Shown: one piece after another, positions 11,790 through 24,225 of the stretch
How positions within the stretch are numbered: the stretch's first letter is position 1
How the letters are laid out: the number at the start of each line of letters is the position of its first letter
Assembly (NCBI GenBank): GCA_024138015.1
Contig: JAMXBB010000009.1
Span: forward strand, 16,919,560-16,983,559
Direction: 5' to 3'
DNA from: Lumnitzera littorea
Taxonomy: Eukaryota; Streptophyta; Magnoliopsida; Myrtales; Combretaceae
DNA length: 64,000 nt
The notes under the pieces: model-generated
The model's input: only the letters and a program-made list of their open reading frames with translations
Told to the model about the DNA's origin: nothing
Database searches by the model: none
Program-made: the position numbers and the translations under genes

Positions 11790-12180
11790 ATAACATGGGC
11801 ATAAATAACTCCAATATTTACGAGAAATTAACCGTAGATATGAATAAATCACTCTATAGTTGAACTTTAATATCTACAGAAAGTTACCTAAGGATATAGA
11901 TAAATTACTTTATAATTAAATATAAAAGTAGAATTCAAATTTAGAATTCTCTAAAAACAAATACAAAAATATGCATTCATATATTTATAATATTTAAAAT
12001 TTTTAATAAAAACATGGGTGTAAATAACTCCAATATCAATAGGAAGTTAACCATGGATATAGATAAATCACTGTATAGTTAAATGTGGAAGTTGATTTCA
12101 TATTTAGAGATCTTTAGAATAACTGCAAAAATGTGTTTTCATATATTTATAATATTTAAAATTCTTAATAAAATTAAATT
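11790..12180. repeat. Direct duplication of ~200 bp
   Basis: Two units begin aacatggg(c/t)(a/g)taaataactccaatat (11792 and 12012). They continue through gaagttaacc-tagatata-gataaatcactnta-tagttaaa and end with cattcatatatttataatatttaaaat / ttcatatatttataatatttaaaat followed by tttttaataaaa. A further partial copy of the middle lies at 11860-11930. Confidence 0.65.
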
Positions 12181-12612
12181 GCTTAAGACACCTAATGAAT
12201 AATGATGAGTTGTATAGATTTGTTTTTTTAAATTAAAAATATAAAAAGAAGTAAAATAGTAAAAAGAATTCAATATTATAAATTCTATATATAATTATTT
12301 TACATTCGCAACATGAGTGTGTTGTTCATTAGTATTTAGTCAAATGGATATAATATTATATTATTACGTAGATTTATAGTTATCAATGTATAAAAGAAAA
12401 ATCAATTTTTATATATAATATTAACAGGAAAAAAAAAAGAAATTGCATCTTTATTGAATGTGTGGCTACGTCGAAATCAAGTCTAATCTTATAAGCATTA
12501 TCCACAAAATTTTGGATACATAAGGTCCTATAGATTTATCCCTTTCTTTGTTTTTACTCCTTTATTTTTACCCCCTTTAATCCTTAATTTTATATTATAT
12601 ATATAGCATTAT

Positions 12613-12768
12613 TGTAATTAGGGTGGTGTTCATGTTCATGGGCCATATTCATGTCTTATTTTATAATCATCTCGGTGTCAAGAAATAAATAAAATTGAAT
12701 AGAGATTAAGATAATTATTTTAATATAATTATGTTCATTTATATTATAATCTTGTCTTTTCTCGACAT
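12613..12768 (+). repeat. Flanking repeat A, left copy
   Basis: This ~155-bp segment (tgtaattagggtggtgttcatg ... tctcgacat in outline) abuts the outer end of the left LTR of the Tat-type element. A second copy in the same orientation abuts the outer end of the right LTR at 22462-22609. The two are about 90% alike by eye, with one 6-8-bp gap. It is far longer than a target-site duplication. Confidence 0.75.
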
Positions 12769-13269
12769 TATTGTTGGTGAATTTTTGGAGTTGAAAATGT
12801 CCTGCAAAAGAATGGAAAATCGCTTGGTACCGAAGCCAATTCGATATGACCACTCTGATGCCTAAGTCAGTAAGCAGAGATGAGGAAAGTAAAGTAGATG
12901 GTTAAGAGTTATCAGATATCTCTTACAAAGTTTCTTTTCCTTATTTATAGGAGACTGTCGTATCTAAAGGAGTAGTTATCGGAATAACTGTTAAGACACG
13001 CGAAAACTTCTTGATTAGACACTTTCCCTGAAATATAGGGAGAGCAAACAATTATGTGATACAACCGTACTTATGATAACTGTTCGCACCAAGACCTTGA
13101 ATTCAAATCAGGAACGGATCCGTGTTACTCGACGAAATGCCAAGAGTGTCAATTACTTAGCGAGACATAAAGAATATAAATTACCTAGCCTGTTGGTAGT
13201 TGAATGAATAACTAAGCGAAGTTATATCAACGCTTGTTAAACTGGGTGGATGAAAACTAACTATCAACA
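12769..13269 (-). repeat. 3' LTR of the Tat-type element
   Basis: About 501 bp. In plus-strand reading it runs from TATTGTTGGTGAA (normal TG changed to TA) to AACTATCAACA. It is followed at once by tttgcctcccaac, the complement of a purine tract, which fixes its inner edge. It aligns with 21984-22461 along its whole length except for the last ~15 bp. Confidence 0.85.
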
Positions 13270-13283
13270 TTTGCCTCCCAACT
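13270..13283 (-). other. Polypurine tract of the Tat-type element
   Basis: In the element's sense, GTTGGGAGGCAAA sits immediately upstream of the 3' LTR (TGTTGATAG...). This is the plus-strand primer site of LTR elements. Confidence 0.7.
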
Positions 13284-13749
13284 TTCGTGTTAGGGAATTC
13301 AACAAAGGGAGCGATATATAATGCGCTAGAGGCTAAGTGGAGAGCAATTCTCTAAATGCTAAGCAAAGTAGGAAGCAAGACGGATTGCATCCCAATTGAA
13401 AAGTCACAATTTTCAATTTCCCACCTGTTCAAGAAATGAAAAAGTAAGATGCATTACACTTGTCTCCTCAATTATCATTACGCCACACGCCTAATAATTG
13501 TCAAAGAGCTGTCAATCATCAGATTTTCGTCTCAAAACACTTGTCAACAATCCGTGGCACTATCAAATCAACGCATCATTATCGTCAGAAACAAATTTGC
13601 AGTTACAAAGGTGAGTTGTTTGTATTTAAAGGATTGTTCACAATCAAAATACATTTCTCCCGTTGCATCTCCAAACTTTTGTTTGCTTTCTTGTCTTTAC
13701 TCTTACATTCTTCATTTTCTATGATATCATTCCTTATAACCATTTAGGT

Positions 13750-16463
13750 ATGGTTCATAACGTAGTCCGTCAACTTATCCTCTTTGATTTCGAAGCAACG
13801 AAAACTAAGGCCACTTCTCCCCCTCAAATAAGGAGCAAGATGGTGTGTTCCTGTAGTAGCTCGACTAATAACGTTGAGGAAAGATGCGATAAACTCACTT
13901 GGATAAATGCTCTTACAGTAAATAATTATCTTAAAGACAAAGAAAGGAGATCCTTGGCAAAATATTCGTACAACAACATAGCTTACTTCCGCGACTCTCC
14001 AAATAGGACCGCCAATTCTGCTAACAGAGCTCTTATCACGAAATACAACCAATACTGGAAAGATCTTCCTATAACGTAGAATCTCAGGAAGCTACGAAAG
14101 GAGGAAATGGTATGTTTCCCAATGGAGCATAAATTCCACATATACGTAAAATATTTGGATTTTAGGTTATGCTTCCCTTTCTCGGCATTTGTGAAGGGCT
14201 TCTTCAATTACTTTAGAGTCATGCTGAGTATGTTCTCACTAAACACATACCGACTTCTGACGGCTTTCGAGATAGTTTATGAAGTCGAAGTCAAGGTTAC
14301 GCCTCAACTATTTCAGTTTTTCTTCATAATTAGGAGGTAGCCTGACCGGTAGTACTTTGCTATTGCGAGACATGGCCGTTAGTTCATGGATGGGTTAGAA
14401 TCCAAGATCCACAAGTGGCATGACAAATTTATGTCAGTAGTGTCTGATGAAGAGTTGGATTTCTAGACTCAATGGATCGAGCCAATTCGCACGAAGGATA
14501 TAAAATTGATGCTGAATGATGCCACAGCAGCAAAGAAAATTCAAGAGAGGAGAAGGAACAAAATATTCTTCTAAGACGTCGAGAGAATTATATGACATTA
14601 TGAAAGTGGAGAGCAAGTCTTTTTTAAAAAAGAAGGTACGCTAATGAGTTACCACCGTACTAAGTATAGCTATTAGAGGAAAGTTGTTCTCGTGACTTGG
14701 GGGGAGAATTATTGCCTTTGAGCCTTACTTAGCATGTAGAATGTAAGTTTATTCTTTTCCCCTGCGTTAATATTAACATGTTTGCTCATATTGCAGATAC
14801 GGGTGCTGGTGAGGTAAATCTTACCAAGCTACTAGCTCAAGCTAAAGCCAAAAAATCAAAAGCTGATAAGAGAGCGACTACCGCCACTATTACCACTTGG
14901 CTTACTGCCATGAAGAAAACGACAAAGGAGGACACAACAAAGCAAGTGGTAGCACATAAGAAAACCTCCTATCCAGTCGAGAAGCGGAAGAAGGGCAAGA
15001 AGACTGTAACAACCAAGGTTGCTCATTCTAGGGAGCTTCCAATCAAAAGTATTCAACCTGCTGCCTAGCTAAGAAAGGGCGGTCAAGAGACCCAACCCCA
15101 CAGTAAAGGTAAAGATGCCACTGCTGCTGAAGGGTCATCGTTGGTGGTGGAGGAGGCACCAAACACAGATAAGAAACTGGGGAAGGAACTCGTTGACCAA
15201 CCACCTGCCAAAAGGTCCAAAGGTTTAGACGAGAGGATGAAGAAAGCAATGTAGTCCAATGCTCTCGGCATCAGTAATATCAAATTTGTTGCCAACAAGG
15301 AAGTCGGTGAGTACTTCGTCCCATATTAAAGCTACAACTTTTTGGATGCCAACTCGACCTTGGAAAACAGGACAAAATCTTTGGCCTTAATAGAAGGAAT
15401 TATTCTTTCGAAGGATATAGAGATTGCCAAGAAAGATGTCAACAAGGTCAGTGGTTGCAAAAAGGCCCATATCGCAGCTAAGTTATACGACATGAGTATC
15501 CATATCTATCTTTTAACTGTTGAATTCACTCAATTACTAATATTCCTTTTCTTTTTCAGATAAGCAGCCACATTTGAACGGCTTTGGATGAAGCCAATAA
15601 AGAAACTAAGAAGGTAAGATCCATAGTAGCCTTCATGTATTATGTCGAGTCACTTTTAATACTCATCATAGTAAATGAATATGTTGCAGAAAATCGAGGA
15701 TGCATATAATGCTTCTAAAGCCTAAACTACTGCTGCTGAGAATGCAAGGATAAGGGTTAAGATGGAGGCGAGAAAGCTCCGCGAACACCTTGTTGTTGAA
15801 AAGTTGGCACATATCTTTATTGCTGATGAAGTCTCAAGCTTGAAGTCCAAGATTTAAGAGTAATACAAGGAGTCCGAAGGCCTAAAAGAAGAGCTGCAGA
15901 AGAAGAAAGAAGAGTGTTGAGGGCTGGGCAAAACTCTTTGCATGATGAGCGATGAGGAGGATAAGCTCAGAATGCAAATTAAGGAGATGGAGACCAACAA
16001 CATGAACTTACAAAGTCATGTTGTTGAATTGGAGGAGATTGTTAGGAGAGGACCCTCTATTAAAGAGGCACTCGATATAGTCACTCCTAGTCAGCAGTAT
16101 AAGAGACTTTTACAGAAGAACTTGTTAGAAGCAGTCTAAGTTACAAGAGAGGAGATCCTGAAGCTTCACCCTAATTATGATCTCTCCTTCCTTGACTTCG
16201 CCAATGTCGACGACAAAGTCAGCAGTGCCAATAAGGATGATGACTATGAGACAGGTACCAAGATTGTAACTAAGGATGATAGCGAAGCTTACGTCGAGGA
16301 TCCAGGGGAAGACAAAAAATGTCTATCAAAAGAAATCCCCTACGTACGAAAAGAGAAATCTATCAGCTCTAAGACCTTAGGCACTGAGAATGAAGCTTAC
16401 TCAGAGAAAACCTCAGCCTCCGATCTAAAAATTACTTTTGCTGACTCTGATAATAGGCTGTAA
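13750..16463 (+). pseudogene. Antisense ORF (aORF) of the Tat-type element, Transposase_28-like (PF04195) domain
   Basis: Plus-strand coding remains run opposite to gag-pol. From ATG 13750 one frame continues to 14340 with a single internal stop at 14077. Residues from 14107-14340 match the plant 'putative gypsy type transposon' domain (pattern LDFRLCFPFSAFVKGFFNY, then NTYRLLTAFEIVY and LFQFFFI). A Lys/Thr/Ala-rich stretch follows (14778-15068), then a coiled coil rich in Glu/Lys (15690-16139) and an acidic tail ending NRL-stop at 16463. Three candidate introns have GT/AG ends: 14743-14796, 15496-15559 and 15614-15689. Several stops and shifts remain, so it is not an intact gene. Antisense ORFs at this place are known in Tat elements (e.g. 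Grande); their role is not established. Confidence 0.7.
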
Positions 16464-17129
16464 GATTTTCCTTATTATCCTTGCGCATTACCGTTCTATA
16501 TGAAATATAAGGCTGAGTATTTGTATCTACATTGCTGAATGAAATATCTTTCATATAACACTTTCCAGTACGTTTTATTTCATACGCTAAGTATTTATCG
16601 ACATGTTTAATTTCACACACCTAATTATTTCTCGACATGTTTTATTTTATATGCTTAATTATTTCACGGCATATTTTATTTCACACACCTAATTCTTGCG
16701 TCTTCATAAACATTGTCCATTAGCCATTTGAGACATAGACTAGTCGTATGACTTAACTGTAGAATTAATTTCTATAGTTCGTTAACCGTAATAGGCTAAA
16801 ATTTACGTCGGTTCATTCATCGTGCAGTCTAGAACTTGTTAACTTAGTAATTCTAAAAAGATTAAGAAACATGATAAGACTTCAAATATAATTCTCATAA
16901 ACAAATACTGTCATCTTACAAGCAAGTAGGCTGTTGCCTTACAAACAAACAGTGATAAACATCATCCGAATAATCAATTGAAATATAATTTCAAATTCTC
17001 AATGTTCCATGCTCGAGGGATGATTGATCCATCTAACCTTTTTAGTCGATAGGCTCCCTCGCCAACAACTTTTCGGACCTTAACAAGGTCTTCCTAATTC
17101 ACACTAAGCTTTCCTTAACTCACTCACTT
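16464..17129. other. Spacer between antisense ORF and integrase of the Tat-type element
   Basis: No coding match. Three repeats of the pattern tttcacaca/atgcct-taattatttc.cgacatgtttta occur at about 16575-16690. Confidence 0.5.
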
Positions 17130-18260
17130 GCCAGTTGCTTTTGTCTTTTAGCAAATTAGATCTCCAGGTTGAAAAACCTTATGCTTTACTTTTTGGTTAT
17201 AATACCTTGCCACTCTATGCTGGTATGTCGTAACCCTAGTTTTTGTAATATCTTTGATTTCATCAATGATGTCCAAATTTGCAATTAATCCTACTTGATT
17301 AACCATCACATCGAAGTTTTACGTCCATAGATTAGGCAAATCTAACTCAACCAGCAATACTACTTTCATGTTGTATGCTAACCTGAAGGGAGTCTCCCTT
17401 GTCACAGTTCTATAGGTAGTTTGATACCTCCATAAGACATTCGGTATTTCATTGGCCTATTTCCCTCTAACTTGATCTACTTTCCTTCTTACGCCGTACA
17501 AGATGATCTTGTTTATGGCTTCAACTTGTCTATTCATCTAAGGGCGTGTTATAAACGCATAGTTAAGGCGAATGCCATACTTCTCGTAAAATGCTTGAAA
17601 CTTGTTATTGTTAAACCACGAGCTGTTATCCATGATTATCATGTCAGGAACTCTGAACCTTGATATTATGGAACTGAAAACAAATGCTTCCACTTTTTGC
17701 TCAATGATCTTCACCACTGCCTCGACCTTAGCTCATTTGGTAAAGTAATTCACAGTAACAATGACAAATTGTCACTGGGCAATAGATTTCAAAAAGTTTC
17801 TAAGAATATTCATTCGCCACTAAGCGAAAGGCTAAGGATTGGATAGGCTGCATGACTCAATTACAGGTGCATGACTTAGTAACTCATGCTCCTGGCATTG
17901 AAGATAGTGCCAGACAACTTCCTTTGCATCTTCTCTCATGATCGGCCAATAATAGTCGAGTTGCAATGCTTGAACATATAGTAACTGTGCTTTTACGTAG
18001 TTACTGCATACACCACCATGTAGTTCAAATAATACCCTCTAAGCATCTCTCAGAAGAAGGCATCGAAGATAAAGTTGTGATATGCCACGTTTGTACAGTT
18101 GACCATCAATCAGCGTATAATTCATGGCTTAGAAAGTATTGTCTCTCAAATAATCTATTAAGGGATTCATCGAAGATTCTTCTTTCGGTCAAGAAGCCAA
18201 TTCACAGCTTTGCAAAAGAGTGGATAAACTTTTATGTAGAAGAAATTTGACAAAAAAATT
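17130..18260 (-). pseudogene. Integrase remains of the Tat-type element
   Basis: In minus-strand frames a zinc-binding region (LDYYWPIMREDAKEVV, then WHYLQCQ, about 17880-17960) is followed by integrase-core pieces (VIVTVNYFTK, VPDMIIMDNSS, QVEAINKII, about 17500-17780). A C-terminal part follows (YYNQKVKHKVFQPGDLI, about 17150-17200). Numerous stops interrupt it. Integrase would insert the cDNA copy; this one cannot be functional. Confidence 0.75.
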
Positions 18261-18399
18261 TGTCGCTCAAGTCAAGGAATGCCATATTATCTAATTTTGA
18301 CAACTTGTCGACAGCAATATTCTTACTTCTTAGAATCTTATGGATAGAAAAAGATTGAAATTAGTTTGCAAGCGTTCATACCACCAATAGGTACTTACT

Positions 18400-19960
18400 C
18401 ATCTCTTTTTTCCTTACCACGTAATTGTCCATGACTTGATTCATCACCAATTGCAAATTAGAGAACACTTCAAGTTTCTTGGCACCAATCTCTTTTTTTA
18501 GTTTCAATTTAGCAATCAAAGCTTCATACTCTGCTTCGTTGTTGTTAGTCGGGAATCCAAATTTTAAAGCATCATGAACTTTGACATTATGGGGGCCTTA
18601 AAGAACAAAGCCTACACCACTCCCTTCTTTCGTCAAAGAACCATCCACATAAAGGAACTAGATAGGTTTCTCGATAACCTCCACAATATTTTCCTCACCA
18701 GTGAATTCGGCTATAAAATCTGCCAGCACTTGAGCCTTCAGTGCTACTCTGGGTTTATATTATACACCATGAGCACTTAGCTCTATAACATATTTCATCA
18801 TCCTTCTAAAGGTGTCAGGCTGTTGCAATGCTTGTCGCAATGGCTAAACGATGAGCACTATGATCTGATGAGTCTCAAAATATGGCTTCAACTTCCTTGC
18901 TAAGAGAACTACTGCTAAAACAAATTTCTTTATTTTCGTGCACTAAAGCTTTGACCCTTGCAAAACATGACTTACGTAATAAACGGGTCGATGTTCTTTG
19001 CGGTCAATTCGAATCGATACAAAAGAAAGAGCTCGACTGTTGACCGATAATTACAAATATAAATTCTCTCCAGAGATGGGTGTCGAGAGTATTGGGGGTG
19101 ACGCTAGGAATTCTTTGAAATCATTGAAAGCTTTTTCGCAATTGTCAGACCATTTGAATTCTTTTGGATTCTTTAAGATTTTAAAGAATTCTGCGCATCT
19201 ATCCACACTTCTCAATACAAATTTATTAAGGTTAGCTATTCGCCCAGTGAGCTCTTGCACTTCCTTAACCGTGTGGGGGGATTTCATGTTTCTTATAGCC
19301 TCAATCTTTCTCAGGTTGGCCTCAATGCTACTCCGAATAACCATGTATCTTAAAAATTTTCCTGATATTGCGCCAAAGACGCACTTCTGTGGGTTGAGTT
19401 TCATGTTATATCTCCTTAGCGTAGTAAATGTCTCCCTAAGGTTAGTAAGATGCGGATCCTCCTTCACATTCTTTACAATTATGTCATCAACATATACTTT
19501 GACATATCTGTGAATTCGCGGTCTTTTAATAGGTTGCACCGACATTTTTTAGCCCAAAATGCATCACCGTGTAACAATATGATCCAAAATTGGTAACAAA
19601 TAACGTATGGATTTCATCATCCTTGCCATCTTGATTTGGTTGTAACCAAAGAAAGCATCTATAAAAAAAAAAAAGTAACACATGTCTAGCAATTGAATCT
19701 ACCATCTGATCGATTTTCAGCAATAGGAAACAATCCTTAGGACAGGCTTTGTTGAGATCCGTGAAATCTATGCATATTCGCTACTTGCCGTTAAACTTCT
19801 TGACTAGTACACAATTAGCTAGTCAAGTCAGATAAAGCTCTTCTCGAATAAATCCTGCCTTTAATAGCTTATAGACTTCTTCTTTTATTGCTGCTTGTCT
19901 CTCTAGTGCAAAATTTATTTTCTTTTATTGGACCACCTTCACACTAGGATTAATCTAGAG
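18400..19960 (-). pseudogene. Reverse transcriptase and dual RNase H remains of the Tat-type element
   Basis: The RT has the pieces ANCVLVKKFNGK*RICIDF (a stop in place of Trp), LNKACPKDCFLLLKIDQMVD, then after a frame break VYVDDIIVK with the YVDD catalytic box (about 19480) and LNPQKCVFGAISGKFL. The palm segment near 19660 is damaged next to an A-run insertion. RNase H of gypsy type follows (RIDRKEHRPVYYVSHVLQG, about 18960). A second RNase H starts FLYVDGSLTKEGSGVGFVLK (about 18640), with NNNEAEYEALIAKLKL. Two RNase H domains in series are the known hallmark of the Tat lineage. Stops are frequent. Confidence 0.82.
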
Positions 19961-20469
19961 CTTGTGTACCATAACTTCTCTTGGGATACCCAGCATGTCT
20001 GAAGGGGACCATGTAAACACGTTAGCGTTAGCTTACAAGAAGTTAATCAAACTTTGCCGAATATCTGCTGACAAGGGTTTCCATATCCTCATTGTTTTCC
20101 TAGGGTCATCTCCTAAAGAAATTTCCTCAATATCACTCTCGGTACTCTCTATGCTGACCAACTTGCCTTCTAGACAGGTTTCTACCTGAAATACTTCTTC
20201 TCATCTTAAGGCCCTCATGTATAAGGACCTTGCCAGTTGTTGATCCCTTTGCACACGTCAACTCCGGTGGGAATAGGGAACTTGGCTTTAAAATGTGCAG
20301 TTGAAGGGACAATGCCAAATAGATGCTAACACGACTATCCCATTATCATGTTGTATGGGTACCAACATTTGACGACGAGGAAGTCCACTACGACATGCTT
20401 ATCATCGTTAATCTGTATCGGCAAAGAAATTACTCTGGCTACTTAGACAGGTTTATTGTTAAAGACATA

Positions 20470-21420
20470 CAAATCATACTTATAAGATCTTATTGCTTTA
20501 ATCTTGGGTCTCATCTAATTGAACGCATGCTGAAAAATGATATTTACCGAACTTCCTGTGTCAATAAGAATTTTCTTGACTTGGAAGTTGATGACTCTCG
20601 CACTGATAACAAGTGTGTTATCATGCGGCCTTTGGATTCCCTCAAAGTATTTCTCCATGAAAGAAATTGTGTTATCGCATTCTTAAGTTGGATGCACTTA
20701 TCTATATTGTGACCTTTGTCGCGATGGAAGTTATAGTACTTATTGGAATTTTTCCTTAAGGGATTTCCTCTCATTCTTTCCAGTCACTGCAGAACGCCTC
20801 TCTACCTACGAACCTCCATCAATATGTCCGAAATTAGACAATTAAGGAGCATGTGGGATGAAAATGTTAGAATCCTTAGTCTCTTTCTCTCGACACTCAA
20901 ACTTTGATCATCATCTGTGCCGAGTTTGTCCTTTGCACTTTTCCTTTTGTCATTTTTTCCATCCCCTTTATTTTGATTGACCTCTTGCCAAGCTTTTATG
21001 TTATCCTCTTGTCGAATGTATGAGGTGGCCTTAGCCTTAAACTTAAACTCAACAAAAGTTCTCAGCTTATTCTTTGCGAAAGACTTAAAAATGTCTCCAT
21101 AGGCTTAACTCCATCGATTATAGCGTCGAGGGCCATGCTCATATCCAATTTGGGGATTTGAACCATCTCAGCTATAAACTTGGTAAGGTAGTCTCTGATT
21201 TACTCATTTGATCTTTGTTTGATTGTGCTAAAGATTAAAGAATCCTTAATAGGAAGCTTATTTGCAAGGAAGCATTGAAGAAACACTTCTGCTAATTCAT
21301 CAAAACAAGAAATGGTGTTTGGTTTCAAGTGTTTAAACCATGTGCTAGCTGCATTCCTTAAAGTTGAGAGAAAAGCTTCAGGCCATTGCATCACTCAAAC
21401 CATGCAACTTGGCCAACGTA
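20470..21420 (-). pseudogene. Gag and aspartic protease remains of the Tat-type element
   Basis: Gag core: ASTWFKHLKPNTISCFDELA with FLQCFL (about 21200-21394), then SIRDYLTKFIAEMVQI in the next frame. A nucleocapsid-like block has YYNFHRDKGHNIDKCIQL (about 20700-20740). The protease shows VKKILIDTGSSVNIIF with the DTGS active site (about 20540-20590). The pieces lie in different frames with stops between, so no continuous polyprotein exists. Confidence 0.75.
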
Positions 21421-21968
21421 CAATAGTACTCCAAGTGGTCTTCGGGGTCCTTCGTCCCATCATAAGTTTCAAATTGTGGCAATTTGATGTGCCTAGGTAT
21501 TACTTCTTCTAAAATCTCAGCAACAAAGGGACTTTTCTTAATTTAGAATTGCTTGCTTGTTGTAGAAAGGGTGCTGACATGCGAAGGTCTCGTATAGTGT
21601 ACCTACTGTGATTGTTTGCCTTTTTCATTCTTTTTTAATGCAAGAGTTGAAGGTCCCATCACAACCTCGGCCTGCTTTTTTGGCAACTCAGGTGAATAAG
21701 TTGAATTGTCACTATTCTCAGCATCGTGATTGCCATACTCTTTGTTCTAATTTGGATGAATGCTATTATGAAGGAAGTTAAGGATCTGTTCATGTTTTTT
21801 GTTTAACTCTGAGTTTTCTTTGTCCAAATTGAGGCAAAGTTGCTCGAATCTAGCCAGTCATTGCTCATCAGTATGCCGACTCTTCCCCTTAAGGTGTTGG
21901 GAGGAAGTGCCAGCACCTGCACTCTTGGTCATTCAAGTCTTAGCCATGTGCGTGTGTTTAGGAAAAAA

Positions 21969-21980
21969 CAGATGGCGCCA
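21969..21980 (-). other. Primer-binding site of the Tat-type element
   Basis: In the element's sense, TGGCGCCATCTG starts 3 nt after the end of the 5' LTR. TGGCGCC is a usual start of tRNA-primed PBS sequences in plant gypsy elements. Confidence 0.75.
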
Positions 21981-21983
21981 AAA

Positions 21984-22461
21984 TGTTGTTGGTGAATTTT
22001 GGGAGTTAGAAATGTCTTGCATAAGAAAGGAAAATTGCTCGATACTGAGGCCAGTCCAATGCATCTACTCCGATGCTTAAGGTAATAAGCAAAGATGAGG
22101 AAAGTAAAGGAAGTGATTAAGAGTTATCAGACATCTCTTATAGAGTTTCTTTCTCATATTTATAAGAGACTGTCATATTTAAATGAGCAGTTATTGGAAT
22201 AATTATCAAGATACGTGGAAGCTTCTTGATTAGACACCTTCCTTAAAATGTAGGGAGAGCAAGCAGTTATGTAATTTAACCGATAATTGTTCGTGCCATG
22301 AACTTGAATTCAAATCAAGAACGGATTTGTGTTACTCGATGGAATGCTGAAAGTGTCAATTACTCAGCGAGATGCCGAGAATATAGATTACCCGGCTTAT
22401 CAAAGCCAAATGGATGAGTAAGTGAAGTTATATCAACACTTGTTAAACCGAGTGGACGAAA
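21984..22461 (-). repeat. 5' LTR of the Tat-type element, outer end truncated
   Basis: The inner end is TGTTGTTGGTGAA, adjacent to the PBS. It aligns with the 3' LTR up to gtggacgaa (22460) but lacks the last ~15 bp (actaactatcaaca). At that point repeat A begins directly. Confidence 0.85.
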
Positions 22462-22609
22462 TGTAAGGGTGGCATTCATGTTAATGGACCATATTCATGT
22501 CTTATTTTATAATCATCTCGGTGTCAAAAAATAAATGAAATTGAATAGAGATTAAGATAATTATTTTAACTATGTTCATTTATATTATAATCTTTTCTTT
22601 TCTCGGCAT
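22462..22609 (+). repeat. Flanking repeat A, right copy
   Basis: This is the same sequence and orientation as 12613-12768, from tgtaagggtggcattcatg to tctcggcat. It is fused to the truncated LTR end. Confidence 0.75.
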
Positions 22610-24225
22610 CGTGTTAATTCTGTATTTTTTCTCTATAATTATGTTTCCTAATTGTGTTACCATTGTCATGTCAAACAATATAATTGAAGATGGAAGAGAA
22701 ATTTTATTTCCAAATTCAAAAGGCAAGTAAACATCACAAGAAAAAAGAAGTCAAGTTCAAGAATAAATGGACATGGAAAACAAATGAATCAAGAAATTGT
22801 GCTAAGTTTTTCATTTCACTTTACTTTGCCAAATTATTTGCAACTCTTAAGGAATTTCATTTCGTAATCCTCAAATTGAATTGCTCTAGTTAGTTTTCAA
22901 GTGTTAGGGAGCTACTCAGAATACTTCAGGTTTAATCAATAGATCTATGATGACTTTAAGATTGAGATTAAGAGATAGAGTTTATTGGTAGTAGTAATCC
23001 TCGACTCATTTTCTCAAATAGTGGAATACATTAACGTGGAAGACCAATTTCTAAGCGCAGAAGCTAGAAGATATGAATGACTCATAAAGAGGAATTTATG
23101 TCTGATCTTCTCTATCCCTCTCACTTTTACATTACTGTACTTTATTAGGTTTGTTTATTTTGGTTTCCTTAGCCTACTTTGATATCTTAAGTTAATGTCT
23201 CACCTTCTACTACAATTGAACAAATAAAAAGGTTGTACTTAATGTTTTGCAAATAATTTTCAATTTTTGAAACGATTCCCCCACCCTCTCCCTCTTGATC
23301 ATTTATCTAACACCAACAAGCTTTCAAGAAGAAAGGTAAAAGGACAAGAAAGAAAATGAAGGTAATCAATATGGATCATTTCAAAGTTTACAAACACATC
23401 CGATATTAGACTCATACAGCAAAGTTATGGAGCTCAAAATCCAAAATTCCCTAAACACATAAAGGTCTTAGAATCTAAAGCTCAAATTCCATCAACTCAA
23501 CCATATACCTTCCTTGAAGATCCTGATCAAAGGAAGTAAACTATATTAAGCAAAATATACTCATTAAATTGGGGCAAGTTCATTTAAATTTATCTAAGGT
23601 TTTTAACTTATAAGCTTGAGATTAATGAAATATAGATCTTTTCAGAATTTGTTAATCGTCTAACCCGTTAACCAAAGGCCTATATTTTGATTAAAAGAAG
23701 CACTTAACAAATTGATTATATCGTATCATTTATAAGATAAACTATAATTTTTGAAAATCAACATATCAACGTCAAAGATTGAAAACAAGCCAAAAGAATA
23801 TTGTGAGGAAGGCATCTTAAACTAAGCAATTAAAAAATGAAATGCCTATTCATAAGGAGAAAATTATTAGAAGTCTATTATAGGAAAGAAAAAATGTTAG
23901 AAGTCTTAAACCTAAACTAACAATTGACGTTTTCCTAAGGGCATGAAAATTTGTTAGTCCTGTAATTTAAATTAAGTCCCAGAAAATCAGGAATTTTGAT
24001 CCCTTTTCTCCTTAACCACTTGAAAATAAAAAAAATAAAAAAGAAGAAAATTACTAGATCTTATGTATGTTCATGGCTCTCAAAAGTTTAAAGGAAAAAA
24101 AATAATAATAAGGCTTTCAAAGGTAAAGAGAATCTCAAAAATTAAGGGAAAAAAAGTTCTAAAGAAATCCCTAGACTCACTTGTATTCATTTTAATCAAT
24201 TTTAGTTTCATCAAGGCCTTAGCTC
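22610..24225. other. Non-coding stretch between the gypsy and copia elements
   Basis: Only short frames are present. One 69-codon plus-strand frame at 22684 is Lys/Phe-rich and not recognisable. I see no LTR or RNA gene. Confidence 0.45.

Larger units (their letters stand above)
12769..22461 (-). mobile_element. Degenerate Tat-type Ty3/gypsy retrotransposon with antisense ORF
   Basis: A 9.7-kb element transcribed from the minus strand: 5' LTR 21984-22461, PBS 21969-21980, gag-protease about 20470-21420, reverse transcriptase plus two RNase H regions about 18400-19960, integrase about 17130-18260, spacer 16464-17130, an antisense ORF on the plus strand 13750-16463, PPT 13270-13283 and 3' LTR 12769-13269. 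Order PR-RT-RH-INT is the Ty3/gypsy order. The second RNase H and the antisense ORF between pol and the 3' LTR are features known for the Tat lineage (Grande, Ogre and relatives). The LTRs differ at many positions and all genes carry stops and frame breaks, so it is old and inactive. Confidence 0.88.

Noticed and set aside
14856..15298. Minus-strand frames opposite the antisense ORF
   Set aside because: Shadows of the plus-strand coding remains; no match to gag-pol order.
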